A program made the position numbers and the translations under genes. A stretch of DNA of 64,000 nucleotides. It comes from Cyanocohniella sp. LLY. GTDB taxonomy: Bacteria; Cyanobacteriota; Cyanobacteriia; Cyanobacteriales; Nostocaceae. This document shows positions 57,063 to 64,000 of the stretch, piece after piece; the first letter of the stretch is position 1; each line of letters opens with the position of its first letter. The notes beneath the pieces are model-generated. The model saw only the letters and a program-made list of their open reading frames with translations. It made no database searches and had not been told where the DNA came from. The stretch is taken from contig JAKOMP010000013.1 of the NCBI GenBank assembly GCA_022241785.1, positions 27,950 to 91,949 of the forward strand, read 5' to 3'.

Positions 57063-57899
57063 CTAATCGTCTTGCTTGAAATAATTGTCCAGAAAATTCA
57101 GAGCATGGTTACGCAGTTCAAAATATTCTTTTGAGTTTCGCATAGCAGCGCGATCGCGTGGATGCTCAAAAGGAACTTCTAATATTTCTCCAATTTTTGC
57201 TGACGGGCCATTAGTCATTAATACAATGCGATCTGACATATAAATAGCTTCATCGACATCGTGGGTAATCATCATCACAGCTTGGCGATGATTTTCCCAA
57301 ATATCTAATACCTGTTTTTGCAATTTACCTCTAGTTAGTGCATCTAATGCCCCAAAAGGTTCATCCATGAGTAACATTTTTGGGCGAGTCGCCAAAGCTC
57401 TAGCAATGCCTACTCTTTGTTTCATCCCACCAGATATTTCATCAGGATATTTGTCTGCTGCGGCTGTTAGGTTTACCATTGCTAAATGTTCGTTAACAAT
57501 GCTAACTTTTTCCGCCCGATTAGCATTTTTGAGGACTTCATCTACAGCGAGACGAATATTTTCGCGCACAGTTAACCAAGGTAACAATGAATAGTTTTGA
57601 AATACCATCATTCTTTCTGCCCCTGGTTTTTGAATTTCTTTTCCGTCTAGTCTGACTGAGCCAGAAGATAATTTGTCTAAGCCAGCTACTATTTTTAATA
57701 GCGTTGATTTACCACAACCGGAGTGACCAATTACAGAAATATATTCATCTTCTCCAATGGTAAGATTTACGCCATCCAAGACGACAAAATTACCTTTGTC
57801 TGGTGTGGGATAGGCTTTGACTAAGTTTTCAATTTCTAAGAAATTAGGGCGAGACATAACTTTGTGTCCATTATTGACGACTAAAGGGATATCTTTCAT
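57063..57899 (-). CDS. NrtD/CynD/SsuB-class ABC transporter ATPase
   Basis: 278 residues. Walker A GHSGCGKST, Q-loop VFQNYSLLPW, signature ISGGMKQRVGIA, Walker B MLLMDEPFGALD, switch THDVDEA. QNYSLLPWLTVRENI is typical of nitrate, taurine and cyanate importers. Third gene of the leftward unit permease - binding protein - ATPase, 33 bp after the binding-protein gene. Lacks the NrtC-type C-terminal regulatory domain, so it is an ordinary ATPase subunit. Confidence 0.93.
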   Translation of the reverse strand: MKDIPLVVNNGHKVMSRPNFLEIENLVKAYPTPDKGNFVVLDGVNLTIGEDEYISVIGHSGCGKSTLLKIVAGLDKLSSGSVRLDGKEIQKPGAERMMVFQNYSLLPWLTVRENIRLAVDEVLKNANRAEKVSIVNEHLAMVNLTAAADKYPDEISGGMKQRVGIARALATRPKMLLMDEPFGALDALTRGKLQKQVLDIWENHRQAVMMITHDVDEAIYMSDRIVLMTNGPSAKIGEILEVPFEHPRDRAAMRNSKEYFELRNHALNFLDNYFKQDD

Positions 57900-57932
57900 G
57901 ATGAAAATTTCCTAAAATTTTATATTGACGAT

Positions 57933-59375
57933 TTAAGACATAAAAAAACGAGTGGGAGCATTAGCTCTAATAGAAAATTGATTCAGATATCCCACTGGGT
58001 CACTAGGATCAAAACCTATTTTGTCGATGAAAACTTCTGGAGGCTCGACTTTATAATCTTCTTGAGGACATTCGATACCCATTTCTGTTGCTATTTCTCG
58101 ATATAAATCTGTTCGCCAACCACGTTCAGCTTTTTGTTCAGCGTCTTTGGGAAATTCGGGAATTTGTCCCCAACGCACAGCTTGGGTCATTAACCAGATA
58201 CTTTGGGATTGCCACAAAAATGTGGAATGATTGCCTGGGTATTGGGGAAGGTTATCAGGAATATCAAAGAAAATTGTGCCATCAGCAGATGTAATGGTGC
58301 GGTCTTTACCATCAAATCCTCCGTAGTTGTAATTGCCAATAATTCCCGGACTGGTTAATTTAGCTATGGGTGCATCTGGGTTTCTGGGTCTAGCACCTGT
58401 AAAGGAACGGTCTGTAATTAATTCGGCCACTTCCTGACGATTTTCTGGTTGGCTGCAATATTGGCAGGCTTCTATCATTGCTTTAACTAAAGAACGATAG
58501 GTTTTGGGATAGTTATCGATGAAAGATTCCATGACTCCCAATAATCTATCTGGATGTCCTAACCAGACTTCTTTACCTTGGGCGAAGGTGAAGCCGATAC
58601 CTTCGTTACCTGTTATGGCTCTGGTGTTCCAAGGTTCGGCTACCATGTAAGCTTGCATAGCCCCAATGCGTACATTCGTCACCATTTGGGGAGGTGGGAC
58701 AATGATGACGCGAAACTCTTTTAATGGATCAACACCTGCGGCTGCGGATAAGTAACGCACAAAATATTCGTAAATGGCGGAACTTAAAACTACTGCCCAG
58801 ACTTTCCGTTCTGTTGGTTGTTTAGCAAAGTAACCGCGAAAATCCCTTCCAAATGCTTCTAATGCACCATCTCCGTATTGTTGTTGATATTCAAACCACG
58901 GACGTAGCCCAAAATCCCACATGGCTTGGTTCATTGTCATGGCGTTACCGTGGCGGTGAATAGTCATGGCTGCACATAAGGGGGCTTGACGTGCGCCTTC
59001 AGCACCAACTCTGGCATTAATCACAGCACCAGATACCACAGGGGAAGCATCTAAACGACCAAAAATTAACCCATCGCGGGATGTCGCCCAACTCGCTTCT
59101 CGGTTGAGGGTGACGTTCAAACCATATTTGCGGAAGAAACCTTTTTTCCAGGCGATCGCAAATGGCGCACAATCATTAACAGGGACATAACCAACGGTAA
59201 TGTCAGGTTTTTCTAAATCTTGAGATTTAACCACTGGTTCCACTGCTAAGGCTTCTGCACTCAGTCCTCTAGCACCAGTATTTCCAGTAATGCCACAGGA
59301 TGACAGCGCTAACCCAGTTGTGGTTAATCCTATGCCTTTAATAAAGTCGCGGCGATTCCAATGATGATCACCCAT
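57933..59375 (-). CDS. NrtA-family ABC transporter substrate-binding protein (Tat-type lipoprotein)
   Basis: 480 residues. N terminus has a twin-arginine motif NRRDFIKGIGL and a lipobox-like LALSSCG (Cys27), so it is probably exported folded and lipid-anchored. The body matches NrtA/CmpA/CynA: ITVGYVPVNDCAPFAIAWKK, FFRKYGLNVTLNREASWAT, VVPPPQMVTNVRIG-like segment and MVAEPWNTRA. Ligands in this family include nitrate, bicarbonate and cyanate; sequence reading cannot choose among them. Its operon sits behind a c-di-AMP riboswitch, which is unexpected for nitrate uptake. Confidence 0.9.
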   Translation of the reverse strand: MGDHHWNRRDFIKGIGLTTTGLALSSCGITGNTGARGLSAEALAVEPVVKSQDLEKPDITVGYVPVNDCAPFAIAWKKGFFRKYGLNVTLNREASWATSRDGLIFGRLDASPVVSGAVINARVGAEGARQAPLCAAMTIHRHGNAMTMNQAMWDFGLRPWFEYQQQYGDGALEAFGRDFRGYFAKQPTERKVWAVVLSSAIYEYFVRYLSAAAGVDPLKEFRVIIVPPPQMVTNVRIGAMQAYMVAEPWNTRAITGNEGIGFTFAQGKEVWLGHPDRLLGVMESFIDNYPKTYRSLVKAMIEACQYCSQPENRQEVAELITDRSFTGARPRNPDAPIAKLTSPGIIGNYNYGGFDGKDRTITSADGTIFFDIPDNLPQYPGNHSTFLWQSQSIWLMTQAVRWGQIPEFPKDAEQKAERGWRTDLYREIATEMGIECPQEDYKVEPPEVFIDKIGFDPSDPVGYLNQFSIRANAPTRFFMS

Positions 59376-59473
59376 TTATTTTACTCCTGTGGTAATCCAT
59401 TTTATTTCGGCAAATTCAGGCTAAGACGCAGAATGACATTGCGTCTTGCTAGGTTTTAACGAGTAAAATTTTG

Positions 59474-60325
59474 TTAGTTAGAAGCTTTAGGTCTGTGGGT
59501 AACTAACTCTTCAACTTTACTTACTGCAAAATCTAAAACTAATCCAGTTACACCAATCACTAGCACAGCTAAAAAGACTGAACTAAGATTTAAACGACTC
59601 CATTCATCCCACACAAAAAAGCCAATGCCAATACCGCCAGTGAGCATTTCTACTGCCACAATTACTAGCCAAGCAATCCCTAAACTAATGCGTAATCCTG
59701 TGAAAATATATGGCAAACTTGCAGGCCAAATAATTTTTGTAATTCGCCGCCAACGGGGCATTTCTAATACCCGCGCCACATCTAAATAATCTTTGGGAAC
59801 GCTGGCAACACCCAAGGCAGTATTAATAATGGTTGGCCATAAAGAGGTAATGAAAATTACAAAAATTGCTGAAGGATCTGCCAAATTAAAGATAGCTAAA
59901 GCAATAGGCAACCAAGCTAAAGGTGATACAGGTTTAAAAATTTGAATGATGGGATTAAACGCTAACATGGCTGACCTAGACATCCCAATGATAAATCCCA
60001 AAGGAATCGCCACGATCGCGCCTAATAAAAAACCAATCAATACCCGTCTTAAACTAGCTATCAACAACCAGCCAATTCCTAAATTACCAGGGCCTCGTTG
60101 ATAAAATGGATTTAATATGTAATCAAGATTAGCGATAAATGCTTCCGGTGGAGTAGGCATTAATTCCCGATTTAGCAGTGCCACAATCCACCACAACACA
60201 ATTACTCCCAAAAATCCCAAGGCGGGTAAATAGAAAACATCTCTCGCCACTACTGGTTTGGTTTTTTTCCAAGCAGTTTGCCCTGCGATCGCTATAATCG
60301 CGGCTAAATTTAATTGCAATAACAT
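59474..60325 (-). CDS. NrtB-family ABC transporter permease
   Basis: 283 residues from the ATG at 60325; the frame extends to a TTG at 60340, but AGGA lies just before the ATG. Six or seven membrane helices, RRVLIGFLLGAIVAIPLGFI, KPVSPLAWLPIALAIF, and the coupling loop VPKDYLDVARVLEMPRWRRI. First gene of the operon, about 100 bp downstream of the minus-strand riboswitch. Confidence 0.92.
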   Translation of the reverse strand: MLLQLNLAAIIAIAGQTAWKKTKPVVARDVFYLPALGFLGVIVLWWIVALLNRELMPTPPEAFIANLDYILNPFYQRGPGNLGIGWLLIASLRRVLIGFLLGAIVAIPLGFIIGMSRSAMLAFNPIIQIFKPVSPLAWLPIALAIFNLADPSAIFVIFITSLWPTIINTALGVASVPKDYLDVARVLEMPRWRRITKIIWPASLPYIFTGLRISLGIAWLVIVAVEMLTGGIGIGFFVWDEWSRLNLSSVFLAVLVIGVTGLVLDFAVSKVEELVTHRPKASN

Positions 60326-60439
60326 TATTCCTGACCTCAATAGAACTCAGTGCGGGTACAAAAAACCGAGCAGTACCAGCCTCGGACACTGATGAGATCA
60401 AAACATTATCAAAATGCTGTCTCTTCAGTCTCCTCTCAA

Positions 60440-60636
60440 TGCCTACGAAGTTAGCTGACGGGCTAGGACTGAGAGATGTCCTTCTCTGGTCGATTTGAGA
60501 TTTTTGGATGGAGAAGTTGGGATCAATATTTCCCTTTTAAACTTCAAATCTCATCACTAATCGATTTCGAGATACGCCCCATAATTTGGTTCCTCCGTTC
60601 CAGCTTTATGACCCATAATGCGCTGGATTAGGCTGA
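60440..60636 (-). ncRNA. ydaO-type c-di-AMP riboswitch upstream of the ABC transporter operon
   Basis: Read on the minus strand it shows the ydaO/yuaA aptamer landmarks in order: GCCTAATCC, GGAACGGAGGAACC, ATGGGGCGTATCTC, GTGATGAGA and, near the 3' end, CCCGTCAGCTAACTTCGTAG followed by GCA closing on the 5' GCCT. The remembered Thermoanaerobacter ydaO sequence has TGCCGAATCC, ACGGAGGAACC, TTGGGGTTAATC and CCCGACAGCTAACTCCGGAG at the same places. The aptamer ends about 115 bp before the permease ATG. ydaO RNAs bind cyclic di-AMP and usually shut genes off. Confidence 0.9.
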
Positions 60637-60912
60637 CTTACTCAAGCTTATATTGCATTATACATTAACCTGTTAGTTTCGCAAGAACAAGCTGAGTAGG
60701 GCTGACTCAATCAAGCTGTAAAAAAGGAATATTATATTGCTCATTATCTCTTCCCTGAGATAGATAATTTGTTGAGCAATCAATTCCTTTGAAGCCTGAT
60801 AAATTAAGGATCAAAACCTAATTTTGCGATAAATCTAGATAAATGATTGATGATTTACCACCTTGACATAACTGATGATGCTACGTTAACTTCAAAAAAG
60901 CATAAGTCGGTC
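60637..60912. promoter_or_regulatory. Divergent promoter region between the two riboswitches
   Basis: 276 bp, AT-rich, serving transcription in both directions. A near-direct repeat GGCTGACTTACTCAAGCT (about 60631) and GGCTGACTCAATCAAGCT (about 60701) lies at its left side and could be a protein-binding pair. Confidence 0.5.
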
Positions 60913-61086
60913 TGCCTAATCCATTACTTACCCTAAAATAATTTGCTTATCAGGGCAAGCCAGGAGCGGAGGAACCAAGTTTGGGGCTTATCTCCAAGAA
61001 AAGTGAAGGCTTAAAAGTTTCAAGACTTCGCCCAACTTAGAGAAGGACATCTCTCAGTCCTAGCCCGTCAGCTAACTTCGTAGGCA
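60913..61086 (+). ncRNA. ydaO-type c-di-AMP riboswitch upstream of spsA
   Basis: Plus-strand aptamer with TGCCTAATCC (60913), GAGCGGAGGAACC, TTTGGGGCTTATCTCC, GTGAAGGCTT and CCCGTCAGCTAACTTCGTAG, then GCA pairing with the 5' TGCC. The 51 nt at 61039-61089 are identical to the corresponding part of the minus-strand copy. A leader of about 175 nt follows before the spsA ATG; CCTTGCTT near 61127 and AAGCAAGG near 61192 could pair as part of the expression platform. Confidence 0.92.
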
Positions 61087-61261
61087 TTGGGAGGAGATTG
61101 AACGAGCAGCATTCTTAACAAGAATTGCCTTGCTTTCGTCAGTATCCTTGGCTGGTAACTTTGCGCTTCGTTCTACCTGCTCTCGATCCTGAAGCAAGGA
61201 TAATATTAACTTTGTGTCTGGCATCTGAGGCAGGGTTATTTGCCTTGAGGTAAAGATAATT

Positions 61262-62539
61262 ATGTTCCAGAGTACAAGAGATCGTATTGCGCTGATTTCT
61301 GTGGATGGTGATCCTGCTATCGAAATCGGTCAAGAAGAAGCTGGCGGTCAAAATGTTTACGTGCGTCAGGTAGGTGAGGCCTTAGGAAAGCTTGGTTGGC
61401 AAGTGGATATGTTCACACGCCGCAGTAATCCTGCACAAGCCGCCATTGTTCAACATAGCTCCAATTGTCGTACTATTCGCTTAAAAGCTGGGCCAGTTGA
61501 GTTCATTGGGCGAGATAATTTATTTGACTATTTACCTGAATTCGTTACTCAATTCCAGCAATTCCAACAGCGCGAAGGGTTCCGTTACTCTTTAATTCAT
61601 ACCAATTACTGGTTGTCTTCGTGGGTAGGTATGGAATTGAAAAAGTTGCAACCGTTGATTCAGGTGCATACTTACCACTCATTAGGAGCAGTAAAATACA
61701 GAAGTGTGGGGGATGTTCCCGTCATTGCTGCTCAACGGTTAGCTGTAGAGCAAGCCTGTTTAGAAACTGTAGATCGTGTAATTGCCACAAGTCCGCAAGA
61801 GCGGAAGCATCTGCGGATATTAGTTTCCCGGAAAGGGCAAATTGAAATGATTCCCTGTGGCACTGATATTGGTCATTTTGGGGGAATTTCACGCAGTGTT
61901 GCACGAGAAAAATTAGGCATTGCACCTGATGCCAAAATGGTTCTCTATGTTGGCCGTTTTGATCGACGCAAGGGAATTGAAACCTTAGTCAGAGCCGTTG
62001 CTGAATCGAGTTTAAGAGGTAAGGCTAATCTCCAGTTAGTGATTGGGGGTGGTAGCCGTCCAGGGCAAAGTGATGGCATAGAACGCGATCGCATTGCGAA
62101 TATTGTTAATCAACTAGGACTACAAGACTGTACAACCTTTCCCGGTCGTCTAGATGATACTACTCTTCCCTTGTATTATGCTGCGGCTGATGTTTGTGTA
62201 ATACCCAGTCACTACGAACCTTTTGGTTTAGTGGCCATTGAGGCTATGGCTAGTGAGATTCCTGTAGTAGCGAGTAATGTTGGTGGATTGCAGTTCACTG
62301 TTGTACGCGAAGTTACAGGATTACTCGCACCACCGAAACACGAAGTAGCTTTTGCTGATGCTATAGACCGGATTTTAACTAACCCTAGTTGGCGAGATAG
62401 ATTAGGTGCAGCTGGTCGCCAACGAGTAGAAATTGCTTTCAGTTGGAATACTGTAGCCTCTCATTTAACTAATCTCTACACTCATTTGCTGGCTCAAGCT
62501 AAGACTAAAACTGAGAAACAACCTCAGATTGCAGCTTAA
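61262..62539 (+). CDS. spsA: Sucrose-phosphate synthase-type GT4 glycosyltransferase
   Basis: 425 residues, the length of the short cyanobacterial SPS lacking a phosphatase domain. GGQNVYVRQVGEALGKLGW and HTNYWLSSWVGM in the N-terminal Rossmann domain; VGRFDRRKGIETL and PSHYEPFGLVAIEAMASE (EX7E motif) in the C-terminal domain. It transfers glucose from a nucleotide sugar to fructose-6-phosphate, giving sucrose-6-phosphate, an osmolyte precursor. The opening reads ISVDGDPAIEIG; relatives I recall have ISVHGDP. A c-di-AMP riboswitch precedes it. Sucrose synthase is the main alternative. Confidence 0.8.
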   Translation: MFQSTRDRIALISVDGDPAIEIGQEEAGGQNVYVRQVGEALGKLGWQVDMFTRRSNPAQAAIVQHSSNCRTIRLKAGPVEFIGRDNLFDYLPEFVTQFQQFQQREGFRYSLIHTNYWLSSWVGMELKKLQPLIQVHTYHSLGAVKYRSVGDVPVIAAQRLAVEQACLETVDRVIATSPQERKHLRILVSRKGQIEMIPCGTDIGHFGGISRSVAREKLGIAPDAKMVLYVGRFDRRKGIETLVRAVAESSLRGKANLQLVIGGGSRPGQSDGIERDRIANIVNQLGLQDCTTFPGRLDDTTLPLYYAAADVCVIPSHYEPFGLVAIEAMASEIPVVASNVGGLQFTVVREVTGLLAPPKHEVAFADAIDRILTNPSWRDRLGAAGRQRVEIAFSWNTVASHLTNLYTHLLAQAKTKTEKQPQIAA

Positions 62540-62571
62540 CAGTTATCGATAAAAACTGTTTACTGTTTTTT
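62538..62571 (+). terminator. Terminator-like hairpin after spsA
   Basis: AACAGTT/AACTGTT 7-bp stem followed by TACTGTTTTTT. It starts at the spsA stop codon; the T run supports intrinsic termination. Confidence 0.55.
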
Positions 62572-62628
62572 ACAAGCTTGAATATTCCAACACAAACCAC
62601 TCTATTTAGTAAGTAGGGAATTAGAGTC

Positions 62629-62826
62629 ATGCTAAATATTGGAGATTATGCCCTGCATCAAAAAACAGGACTGGTTGGTCAAGTATTAGGTTATGGCCAT
62701 CAGGTAATGAATGGAACTTATGTTACTACCCTGAAAGTTAGGCTGAGAAAGCAGAGGGGAACTCGTCGCTACAGAAGATTTATCGAGGATGTTTACACAA
62801 CTTGGAGCTTGACAGAGAGAACTTAA
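62629..62826 (+). CDS. Small conserved hypothetical protein
   Basis: 65 residues: MLNIGDYALHQKTGLVGQVL, then GYGHQVMNGTYVTTLKV and a strongly basic RLRKQRGTRRYRRF before an acidic-aromatic end. The beginning resembles a small beta-barrel (SH3-like) turn, and the basic patch would suit nucleic-acid binding. I recognise it only as a short conserved type in cyanobacteria. It is followed by a perfect hairpin. Confidence 0.6.
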   Translation: MLNIGDYALHQKTGLVGQVLGYGHQVMNGTYVTTLKVRLRKQRGTRRYRRFIEDVYTTWSLTERT

Positions 62827-62851
62827 ATTAGTGCCATAAATGGCTGGTTTG

Positions 62852-62880
62852 CACAGGTGGTCTAATGTATTCCACCTGTG
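62852..62880 (+). terminator. Strong stem-loop after the 65-residue gene
   Basis: Perfect 9-bp stem CACAGGTGG/CCACCTGTG, 11-nt loop, 25 bp past the stop. Confidence 0.6.
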
Positions 62881-63137
62881 AACTTTCTCTCTACATTGCT
62901 GTGATTGTGCTAATTCAAAACCCGAAATATTCACCACTATTTGTCAACCAATCAAAAGGTATTTATGAGTTTGATAGAAGTAATAATTCTCACAGTGCTA
63001 AATACTTGCGCCTGTTTGTTATTACCCAAAGTGCTTTGTGTTATTTTGTCTAGCAAAACTAATACACCATTAAGGTCTAAGTAGAACGACTTGAAAAAAC
63101 CAAACTATGTAAAGTAATGTAAAAAAAATTGTATTTG

Positions 63138-63208
63138 GTTCGTAGTAAGGACTTCAGTCCTTATTAGAGGACTAAAGTCCTCACTACAAACCTTTAATTA
63201 TTTACACT
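63138..63208 (-). repeat. Dispersed palindromic repeat, copy C (complete)
   Basis: Two adjacent hairpins, AAGGACTTCAGTCCTT and GAGGACTAAAGTCCTC, enclosed by GTAGT...ACTAC ends. On the minus strand it begins GTAAATAATTAAAGGTTTGT, identical to the start of copy B. Confidence 0.8.
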
Positions 63209-63285
63209 ATTCTACTTACTATTCCAGTTTTAAACAAATAGAAAAATAACCAAATAGGGATAATTTAGTGGTTTATGGGCTAATA

Positions 63286-63370
63286 CGGTTCAGTTAAGGT
63301 TTTGATACCCTCTAGCCCCCCGAAGGGATTTAGGGGGATCTTCAATGTTTAAACTTCACTAACTGAACTG
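63286..63370. mobile_element. 85-bp TA-flanked MITE-like element
   Basis: TA at 63284-63285 and 63371-63372. Terminal inverted repeats CGGTTCAGTTAAG and CAGTTCAGTTAGTG (read inward from each end). The middle contains CCCCCCGAAGGG and TTAGGGGGATC, a second hairpin. No coding capacity. Different sequence from the element at 21519-21617 but the same TA-target style. Confidence 0.7.
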
Positions 63371-63439
63371 TATTGCCGCTTAACCCAAAATTCAAAAGCC
63401 CAAAGTGAAAGCTTTTTGACTTTTGACTTCATAGTGACA

Positions 63440-63736
63440 CTAGGGCAATGCAATCACCCCTTGCTGATCAAACCAAGCTTGTAACTGTTCAATATTTTTA
63501 CATGCTATTAGTTCATCCAAATTATCAAGATGGCTGAAATAACGGACAATTTCCGCTAATTGCGCCAAGTGTTCTTGACTGGAGCGTTGTGCCGAACTCA
63601 GAAGTAACAACACAACATGAACTGGCTTGTCTGTACGTTCATGTTGCACACCTTGGGGGTGAATTCCGGTTCTTCGGTTACTTTTATGGTGATTATGAAA
63701 ATTAAATGAATTATAAGGGCTATGATTTAAAGACAA
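63440..63736 (-). pseudogene. Remnant of a PTS EIIA-like domain, 5' end missing
   Basis: The C-terminal about 60 residues (VHVVLLLLSSAQRSSQEHLA, then QLAEIVRYFSHL and KNIEQLQAWFD) fit the last half of a PTS EIIA type-2 domain as found at the ends of some cyanobacterial transporters. The first about 35 residues (to PQGVQHERTDKP) do not fit, there is only a TTG start, and the phosphorylated-His region is missing. The frame runs to the edge of the ISL3 element upstream, so the front of the gene was probably lost on IS insertion or a rearrangement. Confidence 0.6.
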
Positions 63737-63845
63737 TAATGCCTACGATTTAGATTTGGCAAGTATTTAAGAGATATTAAGCATTATGTAAAAATACCAA
63801 AATTATAATTTATATTATAAAATTGTTAGTTTTCAGGTATTTACG

Positions 63846-64000
63846 ATGAAGTTTCCTGTAGAGCAAATCTTGAATCTCCCCGATATGAAAGTGTTAGATT
63901 TTCAAGAACTTGTTGGGGAAGAAATAATTATAACGATAGAAAAAAGCGTGAATTATTCGACTTGTCCTGATTGCGGAAAAATTACCCACAGTATACATCA
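63846..64000 (+). CDS. ISL3-family transposase, N-terminal part (runs off window)
   Basis: 51 codons visible: MKFPVEQILNLPDMKVLDFQ followed by EIIITIEKS and a zinc-finger start YSTCPDCGKITHSIH. These features match the beginning of ISL3-type transposases (two CxxC pairs near the N terminus). The gene continues beyond base 64000. The left end of the element probably lies in 63690-63745; GGCTATGATTTAAAGAC at 63718 is a candidate terminal repeat, unconfirmed without the right end. Confidence 0.8.
   Translation, partial: MKFPVEQILNLPDMKVLDFQELVGEEIIITIEKSVNYSTCPDCGKITHSIH

Larger units (their letters stand above)
62827..63439. other. Spacer with terminator, dispersed repeat and TA-flanked mini-element
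   Basis: 613 bp. It holds the hairpin at 62852-62880, dispersed repeat copy C (63138-63208) and the TA-flanked element (63286-63370). No gene seen. Confidence 0.6.

Noticed and set aside
57063..60325. Firm naming of the transporter as nitrate (nrt) or cyanate (cyn) system
   Set aside because: No nitrogen-assimilation or cynS gene adjacent and an unexpected riboswitch; family-level naming only.

Overview
The window reads as chromosome from a filamentous, probably heterocyst-forming cyanobacterium of the Nostoc/Anabaena type. The evidence is the many HIP1 octamers (GCGATCGC) inside genes, AT-biased composition, long intergenic spacers with heptamer short tandem repeats (STRR) and small palindromic elements, and cyanobacterial families: PipX, the PipX-PipY pair, SepF/Cdv2, a CPP1-like J-domain membrane protein, a DUF2811 protein, a CHASE2 Ser/Thr kinase, a short GT4 sucrose-phosphate synthase and HppD. 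No rRNA, tRNA or CRISPR array was seen.

Layout. 1-4000: tail of a MocR-type PLP protein, then a leftward series of a DapF-like protein, leuA and a LabA-like NYN protein. 4000-12700: a CHASE2 receptor kinase, a PhyH-like dioxygenase, a lone sugar-type permease, a FecE/FecCD pair and glcD. 12900-20700: hemL, a ChaB-like protein, hisIE, a DUF2811 protein, an OmpR-type regulator, CPP1-like protein, a HAD phosphatase and hppD. 20800-28200: an NYN-LOTUS gene broken by a 99-bp TA-flanked element, then a phosphate module with a divergent PstB paralogue and pstSCAB behind a Pho box. 28500-38900: a UbiD-type decarboxylase, an SH3 protein, a DUF4058 protein, a methyltransferase, a haem-oxygenase-like iron enzyme, a nuclease-TPR fusion, an EamA exporter, a peptidoglycan-binding/HEAT protein and a DUF2141 protein. 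39100-47300: a histidine kinase, an S66 peptidase, an Hsp70-like protein, a 1001-residue transporter-HEAT protein and infC. 47600-56900: a secreted phosphoesterase, pipX-pipY, sepF-proC, a Ski2/ISE2-type helicase, ylqF and an antitoxin-like fragment. 57000-64000: an NrtA/B/D-family ABC transporter and a divergent spsA-type gene, each behind its own ydaO-type (c-di-AMP) riboswitch, then a small conserved gene, a TA-flanked mini-element, a PTS-EIIA-like remnant and the start of an ISL3-family transposase.

How the genes work together. The clearest local circuit is the 57.0-62.6 kb locus, where two oppositely oriented c-di-AMP riboswitches with an identical 51-nt 3' part flank one promoter region. 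They appear to place synthesis of an osmolyte (sucrose) and an ABC importer of unproven substrate under the same second messenger. The pst cluster is a standard high-affinity phosphate uptake operon with a Pho box and an intercistronic stem-loop after pstS. The pipX-pipY-sepF-proC order links nitrogen signalling, PLP homeostasis, cell division and proline synthesis.

Most interesting items: the paired riboswitches; the NYN-LOTUS gene whose 451-codon frame is restored exactly by removing one element plus one TA; a DapF-family protein with serine at both catalytic cysteine positions; a PstB paralogue without the Q-loop glutamine; three DnaA-box-like sites at 11-bp phasing; and a nuclease-TPR fusion. 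I did not find a convincing multi-gene defence or biosynthetic island.
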